NCBI GenBank assembly: GCA_900553705.1
Contig: USEK01000009.1
Coordinates: forward strand, 1-23,174
Direction: 5' to 3'
Length of the DNA stretch: 23,174 nt
Source of the DNA: an uncultured Collinsella sp.
GTDB taxonomy: Bacteria; Actinomycetota; Coriobacteriia; Coriobacteriales; Coriobacteriaceae
Shown: positions 15,157 through 22,651 of the stretch, piece after piece
Layout of the letters: each line of letters starts with the position of its first letter
Position numbering within the stretch: position 1 is the first letter of the stretch
The notes under the pieces: generated by a model
Databases searched by the model: none
What the model saw: only the letters and a program-made list of their open reading frames with translations
What the model was told of the DNA's origin: nothing
Translations under genes and position numbers: made by a program

Positions 15157-16050
15157 ATGTCTACTGTCACTACCATCAAGCGCGGCGGCCTCACCGCGGC
15201 CATCGATTCCATGGGTGCCCAGCTCACGAGCCTTGCCCTCAACGGCAACGAGTATCTGTGGCAGGGCGACCCCGCCTTTTGGGGCAAGCATGCGCCCATC
15301 CTGTTCCCCATTGTGGGCTCGCTGCGCAACAACACGGCGACGTCTGCGGCCGGCACCTGCGAGATGCCGCGCCACGGACTCGCGCGCATCGTCGAACACA
15401 AGCTGGTCGAGGTTTCGGAGGACGGCTCCTCGGTAACGTACGAGATCACCGACACGCCCGAGTCGCTCAAGGCGTTCCCGTTCCACTTTAAGCTCAACAT
15501 GACCTATGCCCTGACTGGTGACGCCACACTTACCCAGACCTTTGCCGTCACCAATACCGGCGACGTGGACCTGCCGTTCTCGGTGGGCGGCCACCCCGCG
15601 TTTAACGTACCGGCTCCCGGTGCCGAGGACGAGGCATTCGAGGATTACGAGCTGGCGTTTACCGAGGCTTGGACTAATGAGGCTCCCATCATCACGCCCG
15701 ACGGTCTTATGACGTTCGAGGGCAGTTACAAGGCTCCCGATAACTCGGACGTGCTGCCCATCACGCACCGCAGCTTCGATAACGACGCCATCATGTTCAC
15801 CGATACCCCGGGCTCCACGCTCACGCTGCGCGGCCGCAAGTCGGGCCACGGCGTCAAGATCGACTTTGAGGGCTTTAAGTACATTGGCGTGTGGTCTGCC
15901 GCCAACGACGCCCCGTTTGTGGCGCTCGAGCCCTGGACCGGTCACACCACCATGGACACCGAGGACGACGTCTTTGAGCACAAGGTCAACACCATCACCT
16001 TGGCTCCCGGCGCTACCGACAAACGTAGCTTTAGCGTCACCTTGCTCTAG
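15157..16050 (+). CDS. Aldose 1-epimerase family protein (LacX-like)
   Basis: 297 residues of the galactose-mutarotase superfamily, which interconverts alpha and beta anomers of sugars. Marks: LFPIVGSLRNN near 50-59, PRHGLAR (His73) and GGHPAFN (His146), the two active-site His regions, and ALEPWTGH near the C-terminus with the catalytic Glu. Length and order fit the LacX subgroup rather than longer GalM enzymes; LacX-type proteins often sit in sugar operons but here the gene stands alone. Start at 15157 chosen for GGAGGAAG just upstream; a frame extension of 8 codons has no such site. Sugar specificity is not readable. The stop is followed after one base by the hairpin of a composite repeat. 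Confidence 0.92.
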   Translation: MSTVTTIKRGGLTAAIDSMGAQLTSLALNGNEYLWQGDPAFWGKHAPILFPIVGSLRNNTATSAAGTCEMPRHGLARIVEHKLVEVSEDGSSVTYEITDTPESLKAFPFHFKLNMTYALTGDATLTQTFAVTNTGDVDLPFSVGGHPAFNVPAPGAEDEAFEDYELAFTEAWTNEAPIITPDGLMTFEGSYKAPDNSDVLPITHRSFDNDAIMFTDTPGSTLTLRGRKSGHGVKIDFEGFKYIGVWSAANDAPFVALEPWTGHTTMDTEDDVFEHKVNTITLAPGATDKRSFSVTLL

Positions 16051-16051
16051 A

Positions 16052-16231
16052 GGTTCCGCCGTTCTGACGAACGGCGGGCCGGTCGACGCTGCGCGCCGCC
16101 CAGAGCGACAATTTGTCATTCAAAAGGCATGGCATGACCAGAAGGTCTATGCCTTGCCTTTTTCATGCCAACTTGTTTGCTCTGGGCGGCGCTCGCTGGC
16201 ATTGCCAAAACATCGACGCTCCCAATGACTA
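16052..16231 (+). repeat. Composite structured element, copy B
   Basis: Hairpin I from 16052 (CGCCGTTC, loop TGAC, GAACGGCG); linker TCGACGCTGC; stem II 16093-16106 with 16179-16192 (14 bp, perfect); stem III 16109-16123 with 16161-16175; apical hairpin 16131-16153 (GGCAT-GACC, AGAA, GGTC, bulged T, ATGCC). It ends in CCCAATGACTA (16221-16231), the edge of a REP-type unit. The sequence 16232-16328 has nothing further that I can support besides the leader of the next gene. Confidence 0.8.
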
Positions 16232-16328
16232 CCGTGTGTCTATTAATTTTTCGAGCTTGTACTGCGCTGCTGGTCGCTGGCGTATATCCTGTCTTATTGT
16301 CAGCAAAACGAAATAGGGAAGGCATCAG

Positions 16329-17255
16329 ATGCAATCTCGACAACAGCGCGGCATGCATGTCCAGCCGATATGCAGCCGTCGCATCTTTTTGGGTAGCGCT
16401 CTCGCTGCGAGCGCTTCTGTCGTCGCCGGCGCACTTGCCGGTTGCCAGCGCCCCTCCACGCTGGAAGTAGTTCAGCCCACGACGGGCGGCGGTCGCGACG
16501 ACCTGTCCGATTCCGTTATCGGCAAGGACAAGATCCGTATCGGTATGGAGGCGGCCTACGCCCCGTACAACTGGCAGGTCTCCGAGGCCAGCGAGTTCAC
16601 CATTCCCATCGACAACGTGCAGGGAGCCTACGCCGATGGCTACGACGTGCAGATCGCCAAGATCGTCTGCAAGGCCCTCGGCGGCGAGCCCGTTGCCGTC
16701 AAGCAGAGCTTCTCGGGCCTTATCGATTCGCTCAACAACGGCCAGATCGACCTCATCATCGCCGGCATGAGCGCCACGCCCGAGCGTGAGGAGTCGGTCG
16801 GTTTCTCCGACCCGTACTTCATTGGCTACTTTGGCCTGTTCGTAAAAGAGGGCTCGCCCTACCAAAACGCCACCAAGCTCAGCGACTTCAGCGGTGCCAC
16901 GGTGCTCGGCCAAAAGGACACCATGCTCGATACCGTCATCGACGAGATTCCGGGCGTTGTGCACAAAAACCCGGTCGACTCCGTCCCCACGGTGTTCTCG
17001 AACCTGCTGCAGGGCACCTGCGACGCCGTGACCTACAACACCGAGAACGAGAAGGGCTATATGGCTCAAAACCCGGGCATCGTTCCCATTCATTTTGCCG
17101 AAGGCGAGGGCTTTAAGCAGGAGGTCGCGGCAAACGTCGGCTGCCGCAAGGGCTCGGACAAGCTGCTTAAGCTCATTGACAAGACACTCAAGGGCATTAG
17201 CCAAGAGGAGCGCGACCAAATGTGGGACGCGTGCCTCGATCGTCAGCCGGCATAG
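16329..17255 (+). CDS. Amino-acid ABC transporter substrate-binding lipoprotein
   Basis: 308 residues of the solute-binding family 3 (polar amino acids). The N-terminus has a twin arginine (SRRIFLG, Arg17-Arg18), a hydrophobic stretch and the lipobox LAGC with Cys39, so it is probably Tat- or Sec-exported and lipid-anchored. The mature part shows IRIGMEAAYAPYNWQ (first ligand-contact region), DGYDVQIAKIVCKALG, and DLIIAGMSATPEREESVGFS, the standard family order. GGAAGG six bases upstream supports the ATG at 16329. First gene of a binding protein-permease-ATPase set, 9 bp before the permease gene. Amino acid unknown. Confidence 0.94.
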   Translation: MQSRQQRGMHVQPICSRRIFLGSALAASASVVAGALAGCQRPSTLEVVQPTTGGGRDDLSDSVIGKDKIRIGMEAAYAPYNWQVSEASEFTIPIDNVQGAYADGYDVQIAKIVCKALGGEPVAVKQSFSGLIDSLNNGQIDLIIAGMSATPEREESVGFSDPYFIGYFGLFVKEGSPYQNATKLSDFSGATVLGQKDTMLDTVIDEIPGVVHKNPVDSVPTVFSNLLQGTCDAVTYNTENEKGYMAQNPGIVPIHFAEGEGFKQEVAANVGCRKGSDKLLKLIDKTLKGISQEERDQMWDACLDRQPA

Positions 17256-17264
17256 GGAGGCAGC

Positions 17265-18413
17265 ATGAAAACCGTCAATCGTCTGGCCTCCTTTATCAAG
17301 GCCGACCACCGTTATGTGTACCTGGGCACGAGCGTCATCGCGGCGCTCGGCCTGGCATTTAGTCAGCACAATCCCACACCGCTGAGCTTCTTAGCCCCCA
17401 CCGGTATCTTCCAGGATTGCCTTTGGGCGATTCTTTGGGCCTGGCTCGTCGTGTCGGCGGCGGCGCTGGTCACCAAGCTTATGCACTGGAGCGACTATCG
17501 CGAAACGTCGCCGTTCGCATCCGAGCGTTTCCGCCACGGCGCGCGCCTGGGCAGCTACGTCGTGGTCGCCATCGCGGCGATCTTTTTCGTGGACCGCTGC
17601 GTCATGTCGTTTATCGACCTGGTGCAGGTGAGCATTGTCTCGGATTCCAACCCTAGCGACTTTTTGTCGAGCCTGGTCTACATGACCTACAAGAGCGGCG
17701 ACTTCTTTATCCGCGGTATCGAGATCACCATCGCGCTTGCCACCTTCGGCACCGTCATCGCATTCTTCCTGGCGCTGCTCTTTGTGTTCCTGCGTATTCA
17801 GACCTTCGATCGCGTGGACAACGACCTGGTGCGCTTCTTTAAGAGCATTGGCCGCGGCTTTGCGACCGTCTACTCTACCATCGTGCGCGGCACGCCCATG
17901 ATGGTCCAGGGCCTGCTCATCTATTACGCGGGCTTCACCGTTTTGCGCGGCATGGGCTTCGAGACCGCTCAGGCCAACCAGATTTGGAGTACCTTCACCG
18001 CCGGCCTCGTCACTATTTCGCTCAACTCCACCGCCTACATGATGGAGGTCCTGCGCGGCGGCATCGAGTCCATCGATCCCGGCCAGGCCGAGGCAGCACG
18101 CTCGCTGGGTCTGTCGCAGTGGCAGGCTATGCGCAAGGTCGTGTTCCCCCAGGGCATTAAAAACGCGATTCCCGCACTCACCAACGAGCTCATCATCAAC
18201 ATCAAGGACTCGTCGGTGCTTTCGGTCATCGGCGTGTTCGACCTCATGTACGCCACTACCACGGTCGCCGGCGTGTACTATCGCCAGATGGAAGTCTACT
18301 GCGTGGCGCTCGTGGTCTACCTGATCCTGACGCTCGTGGCGAGCCGCCTGCTCGAGGCCTTTGGCAAAAAACTCGGTGCCGAGGCTCCGGCCACGCTGCC
18401 CAGCTCCAACTAG
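17265..18413 (+). CDS. Amino-acid ABC transporter permease (HisM/GlnP type)
   Basis: Membrane subunit of 382 residues. The C-terminal 230 residues (about 150-375) form the usual permease core with five helices and the EAA loop EAARSLGLSQWQAMRKVVFP at 276-295, the contact for the ATPase. The first 145 residues are an extension with about three further membrane helices (near 17-34, 51-70 and 97-116) and a linker; typical HisM-type permeases are about 220-250 residues. AGGGAGG precedes the ATG. It lies between the binding protein and ATPase genes and would form the homodimeric channel. Confidence 0.93.
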   Translation: MKTVNRLASFIKADHRYVYLGTSVIAALGLAFSQHNPTPLSFLAPTGIFQDCLWAILWAWLVVSAAALVTKLMHWSDYRETSPFASERFRHGARLGSYVVVAIAAIFFVDRCVMSFIDLVQVSIVSDSNPSDFLSSLVYMTYKSGDFFIRGIEITIALATFGTVIAFFLALLFVFLRIQTFDRVDNDLVRFFKSIGRGFATVYSTIVRGTPMMVQGLLIYYAGFTVLRGMGFETAQANQIWSTFTAGLVTISLNSTAYMMEVLRGGIESIDPGQAEAARSLGLSQWQAMRKVVFPQGIKNAIPALTNELIINIKDSSVLSVIGVFDLMYATTTVAGVYYRQMEVYCVALVVYLILTLVASRLLEAFGKKLGAEAPATLPSSN

Positions 18414-18435
18414 GCTCAAGACGAGGAGAATCATC

Positions 18436-19221
18436 ATGGCAGATACCGCTACTACCGGCGTTGCGGCCGCCGCACAGACCAATGAGCCGCTCATCCGCGT
18501 CGAGGGCCTGCGCAAGAGCTTCGGCTCGCTCGAGGTGCTCAAAGGCATCGACCTGTCCGTTAACCCCGGCGAGGTCGTCACCATTATCGGCGCCTCGGGC
18601 TCGGGCAAGTCGACCTTCCTGCGCTGCCTCAACCTGCTCGAGACTCCGGACGCGGGCCATATCTGGTTCCACGGCCAGGACCTTACGGCCGAGCGCTGCA
18701 ACATTAACAAGCTGCGCGAGGACATTGGCATGGTGTTCCAGGGCTTTAACCTGTTCAACAACATGGACGTGCTCGACAACTGCACGCTCGCGCCCGTCAC
18801 GCTCAAAAAGATGAGCAAGGCCGAGGCTGAAAAAATTGCGATGGAGCATCTGACGAGCGTGGGGCTCGAGAAGTTCGCGCACGCCGCCGTGGGTCGACTG
18901 TCCGGTGGTCAAAAACAGCGCGTGGCCATCGCGCGTGCCCTGTGCATGAATCCGCAGATCATGCTGTTCGACGAGCCGACTTCGGCACTCGACCCCGAGA
19001 TCGTGGGCGAGGTGCTCGAGGTCATGCGCAAGCTCGCGGCCGACGGCATGACCATGGTGGTCGTCACACACGAGATGGCCTTTGCCCGCACGGTGTCCGA
19101 CCGCGTGGTCTTTATGGACAAGGGCGTAGTGCTCGAGGACGCCGCGCCGGCCGAGCTCTTCGGCAACCCCAAGCACCAACGTACCCGCGAGTTCCTCTCG
19201 CGCTATCTCGAGGACAGGTAA
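18436..19221 (+). CDS. Amino-acid ABC transporter ATP-binding protein
   Basis: Cytoplasmic ATPase of 261 residues that powers the importer. Walker A GASGSGKS at 52-59, Q-loop Gln102, signature LSGGQ at 155-159, Walker B FDE at 178-180 (LFDEPTSALD) and switch His212 (THEM): all canonical for the polar amino acid (GlnQ/HisP) group. The N-terminal 15 residues (ADTATTGVAAAAQT) are a low-complexity addition. Start at 18436 after GAGGAGAATC; an earlier in-frame ATG overlaps the permease gene in another frame and is rejected. 22 bp after the permease stop. Confidence 0.95.
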   Translation: MADTATTGVAAAAQTNEPLIRVEGLRKSFGSLEVLKGIDLSVNPGEVVTIIGASGSGKSTFLRCLNLLETPDAGHIWFHGQDLTAERCNINKLREDIGMVFQGFNLFNNMDVLDNCTLAPVTLKKMSKAEAEKIAMEHLTSVGLEKFAHAAVGRLSGGQKQRVAIARALCMNPQIMLFDEPTSALDPEIVGEVLEVMRKLAADGMTMVVVTHEMAFARTVSDRVVFMDKGVVLEDAAPAELFGNPKHQRTREFLSRYLEDR

Positions 19222-19244
19222 CCGACCGCAAACGCTTATGTGGC

Positions 19245-19269
19245 AGGGCCGCTCCGGTGGGGCGGCCCT
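19245..19269 (+). terminator. GC hairpin between ATPase and peptidase genes
   Basis: AGGGCCGC (19245-19252) and GCGGCCCT (19262-19269), 8 bp, loop 9. No T-run follows. Probably a partial terminator or mRNA-processing hairpin that lowers read-through into the peptidase gene. Confidence 0.45.
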
Positions 19270-19293
19270 CGTCATCACAATCGAAAGGATGTC

Positions 19294-20721
19294 ATGGCCG
19301 AGGTTTGGCGCTTCTTTGCGCATGAGGATGATTTTGCCGATTTGGAAAAGGCCGGCGCATGTGAGCGCCTGGGCCGTGTGCTGTCGTTTCCGACCATCTC
19401 GAGTATGGATGCCGAGGCGGTGGACTGGCAGCCGTTCGACGACCTGCGCGCGTATATGCAGCAGGCTTGGCCGCACGTATTTACGGCGGGTAAGGTCGAG
19501 CTTATCGACCATTCGCTATTGGTGACGCTTGGCGGTTCCGACCCTGCCCTCAAGCCCATTATGCTCATGGGCCACATGGACGTGGTTCCCGTGGTACCCG
19601 GCACCGAGGCTGACTGGACGCATGCCCCCTTTAGCGGACATGTGGACGACACCTACATTTGGGGTCGCGGCGCCATCGATATGAAAGACCAGGTCGCAGG
19701 CATTCTCGAGGCGGTTGAGTATGCGCTCGCGCACGGCTGGGAGCACAAGCGTACCCTGCTGCTCGCCTTTGGCCAGGACGAGGAAACCACGCAGTACGGC
19801 GCGGGGGCGATCGGTCGTGTGCTCGGGGAGCGTGGCGTTGAACTTGAATATCTGATCGACGAGGGTGACTACCGTATTGTTTCGGCTGCCGAGTATGGCG
19901 CGGGCGAGGGCTGGCTTATGCATGCCGACCTCGCGGAGAAGGGTTACGCCGATATCATACTCAAGACGAAGAGTGAGGGCGGGCATTCGTCCAACCCCTA
20001 CGGCGGCACATCGCTCGAGGTGCTCAGCCGTGCCATCACCGCAATCTGCGATATCGAGTGGCCGACGCGCGTGACCGACTTGCTTGCCGCTCAACTCGTC
20101 GAGTTGGGGCTCTACACGGCCGATGAAATTGCCGCCAACGGGGATGCCATTGTCCGCGATTGCCTCGCCAGCAAAAAGCTCTATCCGCTGGTGACGACCA
20201 CCTGCGCGCCCACGCAGATCGAGGGTGGCAGCACCGGCGCCAACGTAATGCCGCAGGATATGTGGGCCAACATCAACTTCCGCATGCTCGAGGGTACGAG
20301 CGTGGCCGACGTTGTGGCGCGCTGCCGTGAGGCGGTTGTCGGGGCGGACCTTGCCGGTTGTGTCGAAGTGGAGCTGGGCCCCGGCAGCTCCGAGCCTTCG
20401 CCGTCTCCGCGTGTCGGTGGACCGGGACTCGAGGCCGTTCGCGCCATTGCCGCCTGCTACTTCCGCGACCCAAAGGGGGCGGAGGAAAACGGACCGAGTG
20501 CGACGGGCGGGGCTCCTGTCAGCATCGTCCCCTCGACCGTGATCGGTGCGACCGACGCTGCCAACTACCAGCGCATTTGCTCCGAGTGCATTCGCTTCTC
20601 GGCCTTTGTGGTAGACGATGACGAGTGCGACCGCGGCGTCCACGGCACCAACGAGCGCATCACCCGCCGCGCCTACCTCCAGGGTGTCCGCTTCCTCATC
20701 GCCCTGCTCCATACGCTCTAG
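19294..20721 (+). CDS. M20 family metallopeptidase (CPS1/PM20D1-like)
   Basis: Zinc-dependent peptidase or amidase of 475 residues. GHMDVVPV (His94 as metal ligand, Asp96), GRGAIDMKD with bridging Asp129, and DEE at 162-164 with the catalytic Glu and metal Glu follow the M20 order; ylIDEGDYR and the length resemble the carboxypeptidase S/PM20D1 branch. GGHSSNPYGG is the usual lid-domain His region. GAAAGG lies before the ATG at 19294. It follows the amino-acid importer on the same strand after a hairpin, suggesting that it releases amino acids from imported or conjugated peptides (inference). Its TAG stop touches the next palindrome. Confidence 0.92.
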   Translation: MAEVWRFFAHEDDFADLEKAGACERLGRVLSFPTISSMDAEAVDWQPFDDLRAYMQQAWPHVFTAGKVELIDHSLLVTLGGSDPALKPIMLMGHMDVVPVVPGTEADWTHAPFSGHVDDTYIWGRGAIDMKDQVAGILEAVEYALAHGWEHKRTLLLAFGQDEETTQYGAGAIGRVLGERGVELEYLIDEGDYRIVSAAEYGAGEGWLMHADLAEKGYADIILKTKSEGGHSSNPYGGTSLEVLSRAITAICDIEWPTRVTDLLAAQLVELGLYTADEIAANGDAIVRDCLASKKLYPLVTTTCAPTQIEGGSTGANVMPQDMWANINFRMLEGTSVADVVARCREAVVGADLAGCVEVELGPGSSEPSPSPRVGGPGLEAVRAIAACYFRDPKGAEENGPSATGGAPVSIVPSTVIGATDAANYQRICSECIRFSAFVVDDDECDRGVHGTNERITRRAYLQGVRFLIALLHTL

Positions 20722-20754
20722 AATCCGACAAAGGGACTGTCCCCTTGTCGGATT
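20722..20754. repeat. 33-nt palindrome, family P33, copy 4
   Basis: AATCCGACAAAGGG, centre ACTGT, then CCCCTTGTCGGATT; 13 of 14 pairs, one A/C mismatch, and one extra flanking G-C pair whose G is the last base of the peptidase stop codon (20721 with 20755). Confidence 0.9.
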
Positions 20755-20836
20755 CCGTGCGGGTTATATGCAGGTTTGCCTGCGCACGCTATCATGTATG
20801 GGTTAGACCGCAATTATGTACCCCATACGCGAAGGG

Positions 20837-20869
20837 ATGCGCATGTATCTGAAGATCGACATGTTCTAG
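20837..20869 (+). CDS. Possible short leader peptide before prfA (weak)
   Basis: Ten codons (MRMYLKIDMF) plus stop, with GAAGGG just before the ATG. It may be chance; no attenuator hairpin is evident between it and prfA. Recorded because the prfA leader is otherwise empty. Confidence 0.2.
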   Translation: MRMYLKIDMF

Positions 20870-20950
20870 CTGGGCTTACCCCCGCAGTGGCGCCCCGCGC
20901 CCCATTAATTCTGCCGATTTTCACCTTCACGCATATAAAGGAGTCCCGTC

Positions 20951-22018
20951 ATGCGCGACAAGCTCGAAAAGATCATCAAGGCCTACGAGGAGCTCGAGAA
21001 GAAGCTCTCTGACCCGGCCGTCGCCTCCGATATCAAGGAGTTCACGCGTCTCAACAAGGAGTACGCGCACCAGTCCGACCTCATCGCCGCCTCGCGCGAG
21101 TACATCGGTGCGCTCGATGACATCGAGGCTGCCAAGGAAATGCTGCACGATACCACCGATGCCGATGAGAAGGAGATGCTCCAGATGGACATCTCCGAAA
21201 ACGAGGCCAAGCTTCCCCAGCTCGAGGAAGACATTAAGTACATGCTCATCCCGAGCGACCCCAACGACGACAAGAACACCATCGTCGAGATTCGCTCCGC
21301 CGCCGGTGGCGACGAGGCGGCCATCTTCGCCGGCGACCTGTACAAGATGTACCAGCGCTTCTGCGAGTCGCGCGGCTGGAAGACTACCGTGCTCGACTCC
21401 AGCCCCAGCGAGGCCGGTGGCTTTAAGTCCATTGAGTTCAAGGTCGAGGGCGACCGCGTCTACTCCGTCATGAAGTACGAGTCCGGCGTGCACCGCGTCC
21501 AGCGCGTCCCCAAGACCGAGTCCCAGGGCCGCATTCAGACCTCCACGGCTACCGTCGCCGTGCTTCCCGAGGCCGAGGAGATCGACGTCCAGATCAACCA
21601 GTCCGACCTGCGCATCGACACCTACTGCGCCTCCGGCCCTGGCGGTCAGTGCGTTAACACCACCTACTCCGCCGTGCGCATTACCCACCTGCCCACCAAC
21701 ACCGTGGTGCAGTCGCAGGAGCAGCGCTCCCAGATCCAGAACCGCGAGGTCTGCATGCAGATGCTGCGTGCCCGTCTGTACGAGATGGAGCTCGAGAAGC
21801 AGCAGGCCGAGCTCGGTGCCGAGCGCCAGAGCCAGATCGGCCATGGCAACCGTTCCGAGAAGATCCGTACCTACAACCAGCCCCAGGACCGCGTGACCGA
21901 TCACCGCATCGGCTTCAACTCCACCTACAACGGCGTCCTTCTGGGCGATCAGCTCGGCACCGTGATCGAGGCACTCGCCGCCGCCGAGCGAGCCGAGAAG
22001 CTGGCGCAGGCTGTTTAG
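20951..22018 (+). CDS. prfA: Peptide chain release factor 1
   Basis: Class I release factor that reads UAA/UAG in the ribosomal A site and triggers peptide release; 355 residues, the usual length. The codon-reading PxT motif is Pro187-Lys188-Thr189, and GGQ is at 231-233 within SGPGGQCVNTTYSAVRITH. The position after GRI, where RF1 usually has His (GRIHTS), is Gln196 (GRIQTS). AAGGAG is well placed before the ATG. The neighbour prmC, 633 bp on, encodes the enzyme that methylates the GGQ Gln, a common pairing. The last base of the TAG stop begins the stem of a composite repeat. Confidence 0.98.
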   Translation: MRDKLEKIIKAYEELEKKLSDPAVASDIKEFTRLNKEYAHQSDLIAASREYIGALDDIEAAKEMLHDTTDADEKEMLQMDISENEAKLPQLEEDIKYMLIPSDPNDDKNTIVEIRSAAGGDEAAIFAGDLYKMYQRFCESRGWKTTVLDSSPSEAGGFKSIEFKVEGDRVYSVMKYESGVHRVQRVPKTESQGRIQTSTATVAVLPEAEEIDVQINQSDLRIDTYCASGPGGQCVNTTYSAVRITHLPTNTVVQSQEQRSQIQNREVCMQMLRARLYEMELEKQQAELGAERQSQIGHGNRSEKIRTYNQPQDRVTDHRIGFNSTYNGVLLGDQLGTVIEALAAAERAEKLAQAV

Positions 22019-22260
22019 GTTACGGCGTTTTACCAAACGCCGTAACCAGCCGACGCTGCGCGGGCCGCATTTGGACAATCTGACGTTCAACTTCAAGGGC
22101 GCGACCAGAAGGTCAGCGCCCTTTCGTTTCACGTCACCTTGTCTCAAATGCGACTCGCTCGCTGTCCGTCCTCTACCTGCGGCGTTGCCTTGCTCCGGAT
22201 GCGGCATGCTCAACCTGCGGCGCCTTAGAGGTAGTCATTGGGGACGTTCTTAAATGACTA
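22018..22260 (+). repeat. Composite structured element, copy C
   Basis: Hairpin I 22018-22047 (13 bp, perfect, loop TACC); linker CCGACGCTGC; stem II 22060-22073 with 22145-22158 (12 pairs, one G/T, one C/A); stem III 22076-22090 with 22127-22141; apical hairpin 22097-22121 (GGGCGC-GACC, AGAA, GGTC, bulged A, GCGCCC); constant CGCTGTCCGTCCTC; a single 29-nt REP-like unit at 22232-22260. Length is close to that of copy A (243 versus 240 bp). Confidence 0.82.
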
Positions 22261-22370
22261 GGTTGGGCACATTGCTTTGAGATGTTACTCAATCTGTCTT
22301 GATGGCCTTTAGGCTGTTTGCCTGCTTAAAGTAATTAATGGTATGCGTCTGCAATTGAAAATATTGCTCG

Positions 22371-22403
22371 AAAAATCGTCCAAGAAGTCACGGGGCGATT
22401 TTT
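22371..22403. terminator. Rho-independent-type hairpin, symmetric
   Basis: AAAAATCGTCC (22371-22381) and GGGCGATTTTT (22393-22403), 11 pairs with one G/T, loop 11; the A-run/T-run ends serve either strand. May stop transcripts from prfA, though it is 350 bp beyond the stop. Confidence 0.6.
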
Positions 22404-22414
22404 GATGCGTCGCG

Positions 22415-22485
22415 CGTCAAGTGATTTGGCAAGTTCTTGGTTAGATATTGGTCAGTTTTGGTGCAACCTTGCCAAAAGCTTGACG
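22415..22485. repeat. Interrupted inverted repeat
   Basis: CGTCAAG (22415-22421) + TTTGGCAAG (22425-22433) pair with CTTGCCAAA (22468-22476) + CTTGACG (22479-22485): 16 pairs with a small 3x2 internal loop and a 34-nt centre. No gene inside. Confidence 0.75.
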
Positions 22486-22576
22486 GATGCAGATTTAGAC
22501 GTCGACGAATGAACACTTCGATTGCGATTCAAGCAAAATTCTGGGCTGATTCTCGATAATCGCTTCCAATCGTCCC

Positions 22577-22603
22577 TTGCCGCGTGCCGCCCTCGCGTAC
22601 AAT
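22577..22603 (+). promoter_or_regulatory. Candidate prmC promoter
   Basis: TTGCCG (22577-22582) and TACAAT (22598-22603), spacer 15 bp, which is short. The -10 box is good (5/6) and would give a leader of about 43 bases. Confidence 0.45.
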
Positions 22604-22651
22604 CTGCTCCGACATTCGCGCGCCGTCCGGCGCTTAAGAGGGGAGGGCCCC

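Larger units (their letters stand above)
22261..22575. other. AT-rich gap between prfA and prmC
   Basis: Markedly richer in A+T than its surroundings; no open frame with a ribosome site. Holds a terminator-like hairpin (22371-22403) and a large interrupted inverted repeat (22415-22485). Could be decayed mobile DNA; nothing in it identifies a family. Confidence 0.6.

Noticed and set aside
20756..20950. rpmE or another small gene before prfA
   Set aside because: No L31-like peptide in any frame; only a ten-codon open frame with a ribosome site.
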